Shown here: piece after piece, positions 33,144 to 34,841 of the stretch
Layout: each line of letters starts with the position of its first letter
Position numbering within the stretch: the stretch's first letter is position 1
Assembly (NCBI GenBank): GCA_027673765.1
Contig: JAQDWB010000022.1
Coordinates: 1 to 34,841 of the forward strand
Origin: Coriobacteriaceae bacterium AM113-163
GTDB lineage: Bacteria > Actinomycetota > Coriobacteriia > Coriobacteriales > Coriobacteriaceae
Direction of reading: 5' to 3'
DNA length: 34,841 bases
The notes under the pieces: model-generated
Databases searched by the model: none
What the model was told of the DNA's origin: nothing
Seen by the model: the letters and a program-made list of their open reading frames with translations, nothing else
Made by a program: the position numbers and the translations under genes

Positions 33144-33169
33144 GCTGCTCGTCTGAGCTGCTCGTCTGA
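33144..33169. repeat. Tandem 13-base duplication
   Basis: GCTGCTCGTCTGA occurs twice in tandem (33144-33156 and 33157-33169) directly after the yhcH stop. Confidence 0.75.
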
Positions 33170-33171
33170 TG

Positions 33172-33199
33172 GCGTGATTCCCCTAGGGAAATCACGCTA
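33172..33199. repeat. Palindrome with direct repeat partner in the next hairpin
   Basis: GCGTGATT and AATCACGC are arms around CCCCTAGGGA. The stretch CCCTAGGGAAATCACG (33181-33196) recurs exactly at 33221-33236 inside the next terminator's loop, 40 bases on. Confidence 0.7.
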
Positions 33200-33202
33200 G
33201 GA

Positions 33203-33258
33203 CCCCGCCAAACGGGTTTTCCCTAGGGAAATCACGTTTGGCGGGGTTTTCTGTTTTT
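33203..33258 (+). terminator. Terminator after yhcH
   Basis: CCCCGCCAAAC (33203-33213) pairs with GTTTGGCGGGG (33236-33246), followed by TTTTCTGTTTTT. The 22-base loop carries the CCCTAGGG repeat. Confidence 0.88.
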
Positions 33259-33275
33259 GAATAGGGAAGCCTCAT

Positions 33276-33731
33276 TTATTTGCGAAGAACATCGGCTAGC
33301 CGCAGGATTGAAATCATCGACCGATAAGTGAGTTCCACTTTTTCGCCCGCAAGCAGTCGTTTCGAGCCAATCTCATCTAGCCCCACAAGCCGAGAAAACA
33401 GCGGGCCGCTCATCGTGCCATCGTCAATTGATTCCCTTATGGTCTTCAAAACGTCCGTATCATGAAGCGATGCCGAGCTGTAGGGGGCAACACGAGCGGA
33501 ACTCTCAATTAACGACGAGACAAAAGGATGGAGATGCTTTGGACATAGTCCATCAAACACCACATCCCCATTGTCGTTCGAGCCGACCAGGCGCCAAGTA
33601 TAATGATCGACCCAGTCATCTCCGTCATATATGGCGTCCATGAGCAACTTCCCGTCTAGAGAGAGAAACCTATTTGGACATCGGGGCGCAAGACCGCAAT
33701 CCATATCGGACCTGCAGCAGCTCCAACCCAA
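33276..33731 (-). CDS. Unrecognised protein, possibly the 3' part of a broken gene
   Basis: A frame of up to 151 residues. I do not recognise it. Starts at 33731 or 33704 (Met before DCGLAPRCPNRF) are both possible, neither with a good ribosome site. The C-terminal half (GPLFSRLVGLDEIGSKRLLAG...) looks like a helix-turn-helix-type helical region. Codon use is less GC-biased than the neighbours. A different frame just upstream (33656-33880) has a CVDC and a protein-like run, so a frameshifted longer gene is possible. Confidence 0.4.
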   Translation of the reverse strand: MGWSCCRSDMDCGLAPRCPNRFLSLDGKLLMDAIYDGDDWVDHYTWRLVGSNDNGDVVFDGLCPKHLHPFVSSLIESSARVAPYSSASLHDTDVLKTIRESIDDGTMSGPLFSRLVGLDEIGSKRLLAGEKVELTYRSMISILRLADVLRK

Positions 33732-34034
33732 CGCACCACATAGGTTCCCTTTCGTACATGTGTATCAATCTGCCCCGAAATGCCGGTGAATGCAATTCCA
33801 GACCCGTTTGTCGGATAGCAATCGACGCATTTTTGTTTTCCGCTCACAACCTTGTATAGATATATCGTTCCAGCAAAAGAGAAGGGATCGTGGCTATTTT
33901 AAATCTATATGGCCAATTCGAGCCCTCACCATGGCAATTGTTGCAGCTGGGTTTCTTTTCATTATAATTTCACTTTGGTAAATCCCCGCCCCCTAAGCAT
34001 TAAATCCGAAGTCCACCGAGTGGCCGAATCGGCA
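33732..34034. other. Low-coding stretch before tRNA-Thr
   Basis: AT-richer than the rest. On the minus strand 33656-33880 reads as protein-like (KCVDCYPTNG, KGTYVVRWVGAAAGPIW), and on the plus strand a hydrophobic 16-residue end (MAIVAAGFLFIIISLW, stop near 33979) can be read; neither has a start with a good ribosome site. It may hold decayed gene pieces. Confidence 0.35.
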
Positions 34035-34060
34035 ACAAAAAAGCCGCCCGAAGGCGGCTA
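34035..34060 (-). terminator. Terminator of tRNA-Thr
   Basis: AGCCGCC/GGCGGCT (34042-34048 with 34053-34059) with a CGAA loop; on the minus strand TTTTTTGTTG follows. Confidence 0.9.
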
Positions 34061-34070
34061 TCTTGTGCAA

Positions 34071-34146
34071 TGGAGCCAGCGACCGGGCTCGAACCGGTGA
34101 CCCCCGCTTTACGAGAGCGGTGCTCTACCAACTGAGCTACGCTGGC
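34071..34146 (-). tRNA. tRNA-Thr (anticodon CGT)
   Basis: A 76-base cloverleaf on the minus strand. The acceptor GCCAGCG pairs with CGCTGGC, then T and an encoded CCA. D stem GCTC/GAGC, anticodon stem CCGCT/AGCGG with loop CTCGTAA giving anticodon CGT, T stem ACCGG/CCGGT with TTCGAGC loop. It reads ACG codons. A promoter (TTGCGC-17-TATCAT) and terminator flank it. Confidence 0.96.
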
Positions 34147-34185
34147 GACCATGTGGTGACGCAACTGAGGCGTCAACGGCTGTCT

Positions 34186-34214
34186 ATGATACGGGACATC
34201 GCACATCCGCGCAA
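34186..34214 (-). promoter_or_regulatory. Promoter of tRNA-Thr
   Basis: On the minus strand TTGCGC (34209-34214), 17-base spacer, TATCAT (34186-34191). The start of transcription should lie about 30 bases before the tRNA. Confidence 0.7.
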
Positions 34215-34303
34215 GGGTTCTGACGGCTTTTCTCACTTTAAATGCACTAATATTGGAGACGCGATGTCTTGCTCTTACGGGTCTCAAAAAGAATGGGGCA
34301 GCG

Positions 34304-34816
34304 ATGGCACAACCCAAGATTCTTCTCACACGCATCGACGACCGTTTCATGTACGGGCAAGACGTTGAGCTGTGGAACGAAGCCGTGGGTTCCAATCTTG
34401 TCTTAATCGTCAACGATGAGATCGCGGCGGATTCGCGCCAATGGGCACCGATGAGGGTGGCGGCGCCAGAAGGCGTTTGGACGCGGTTTTTCTCGGTGCA
34501 AAGGACCATCGACATCATTCATACCGCAACGCCGCGCCAATGGATTCTCATCATGGTGGCGTCGCCCGCGGATGCGCTCGCGCTGGTCAAGGGCGGTGTG
34601 CCCATTACCAAGATCAGTATCGGTCACATGCAAGCAGGGGAGGGCAAGCGTCCCGCGACGCCCACAGTTGCCGTAGACGACACAGACGTCGCCACCTTCA
34701 AAGAGCTGCAAGAACTCGGCATAGAGCTAGAAATCCGCTACCTCCCCAGCTCCAATCCCGACCCCATTCAACTAGTCGTTGGGGACACCCTTGGCACTTG
34801 GGGACGTTCCTTTTAA
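34304..34816 (+). CDS. Orphan PTS EIIB-like protein lacking the catalytic histidine
   Basis: A 170-residue paralogue of the EIIB at 23845; the two align without gaps over about 150 residues and roughly half are identical (ILLTRID, TRFFS, LVKGGVPI, EGKR, FKELQELG-ELEIR). The phosphorylation site differs: RLVHGQV is RFMYGQD, so His17 is Tyr17 (TAC at 34352-34354). It cannot be phosphorylated in the usual way and has no IIA/IIC/IID beside it before the window ends. The last ~12 residues (GDTLGTWGRSF) are encoded by repeat-like DNA. It may be a sensor or regulator, or decaying. The start is ATG 34304; upstream in-frame codons from 34253 look spurious. Confidence 0.8.
   Translation: MAQPKILLTRIDDRFMYGQDVELWNEAVGSNLVLIVNDEIAADSRQWAPMRVAAPEGVWTRFFSVQRTIDIIHTATPRQWILIMVASPADALALVKGGVPITKISIGHMQAGEGKRPATPTVAVDDTDVATFKELQELGIELEIRYLPSSNPDPIQLVVGDTLGTWGRSF
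34787..34816. repeat. Repeat copy at the 3' end of the orphan EIIB
   Basis: GGGACGTTCCTTTT (34801-34814) matches 7646-7659 in element A, and TTGGGGAC occurs twice here (34789 on and 34798 on). It supplies the EIIB stop codon. Confidence 0.55.
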
Positions 34817-34841
34817 TATGAGCAGGACATTGTCAAGAGGC

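Noticed and set aside
33144..33246. CRISPR array
   Set aside because: Only two copies of each short repeat, of different kinds and without regular spacers.

Overview
The window is high-GC, densely coded DNA that reads like the chromosome of a gut actinobacterium of class Coriobacteriia, most likely Collinsella. This rests on codon usage (many GCC/GAC/GAG codons), gene order (tmk-holB-ricT-comF), a mannose-type PTS for amino sugars, and a single tRNA-Thr(CGT) with encoded CCA. The genus is my inference; no 16S rRNA is present.

Layout. 1-2300: a small unknown gene on the minus strand, a MocR-type aspartate aminotransferase and a STAS anti-anti-sigma protein. 2450-7566: a plus-strand run of tatA, tatC, hypA, hypB and topA, i.e. 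Tat export, two nickel chaperones for hydrogenase maturation, and a topoisomerase IA with an archaeal-looking active site and a Lys-rich tail. 7600-8930: a terminator, two palindromic repeat elements, and a zinc-ribbon membrane protein on the minus strand whose frame is broken by one amber codon. 8935-13347: tmk, holB, ricT and comF. 13435-15722: a strong promoter with a long structured leader, a solute-binding lipoprotein and hpf. 15802-21382: degV, a beta-hydroxyacid dehydrogenase with a His/Cys metal-binding tail, a small membrane protein, a helical-repeat protein, NAD-isocitrate dehydrogenase and a SurA-like membrane-anchored protein. 21497-22384: an XRE regulator with its DUF2975 membrane partner on the minus strand.

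22400-33140 is a carbohydrate island. A mannose-family PTS (IIA, a YajC-like protein, IIB, IIC, IID) is followed by a GntR/UTRA regulator, an AgaS-type isomerase/deaminase, a NagA/AgaA deacetylase, a flavodoxin on the opposite strand, an aldose-1-epimerase-like protein, a LacC-type tagatose-6-phosphate kinase, a remnant of a second nagA, and a YhcH/YiaL sugar protein. Together they outline N-acetylgalactosamine (or related amino sugar) uptake and breakdown: PTS import and phosphorylation, deacetylation, deamination/isomerisation to tagatose-6-P, then phosphorylation. The tagatose-bisphosphate aldolase is not in the window. The same TGGT-N4-ACCA palindrome lies upstream of the PTS operon and upstream of agaS, which points to one regulon under the local GntR protein.

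33276-34816: an unrecognised minus-strand gene, decayed-looking sequence, tRNA-Thr, and an orphan second PTS IIB whose catalytic histidine is a tyrosine and whose C-terminus is written by a genomic repeat. I did not find a CRISPR array, transposase, integrase or rRNA. The strongest leads are the His-less IIB, the amber-interrupted zinc-ribbon gene, the metal-binding tail on the dehydrogenase, the structured leader at 13464-13794 and the palindromic repeats.
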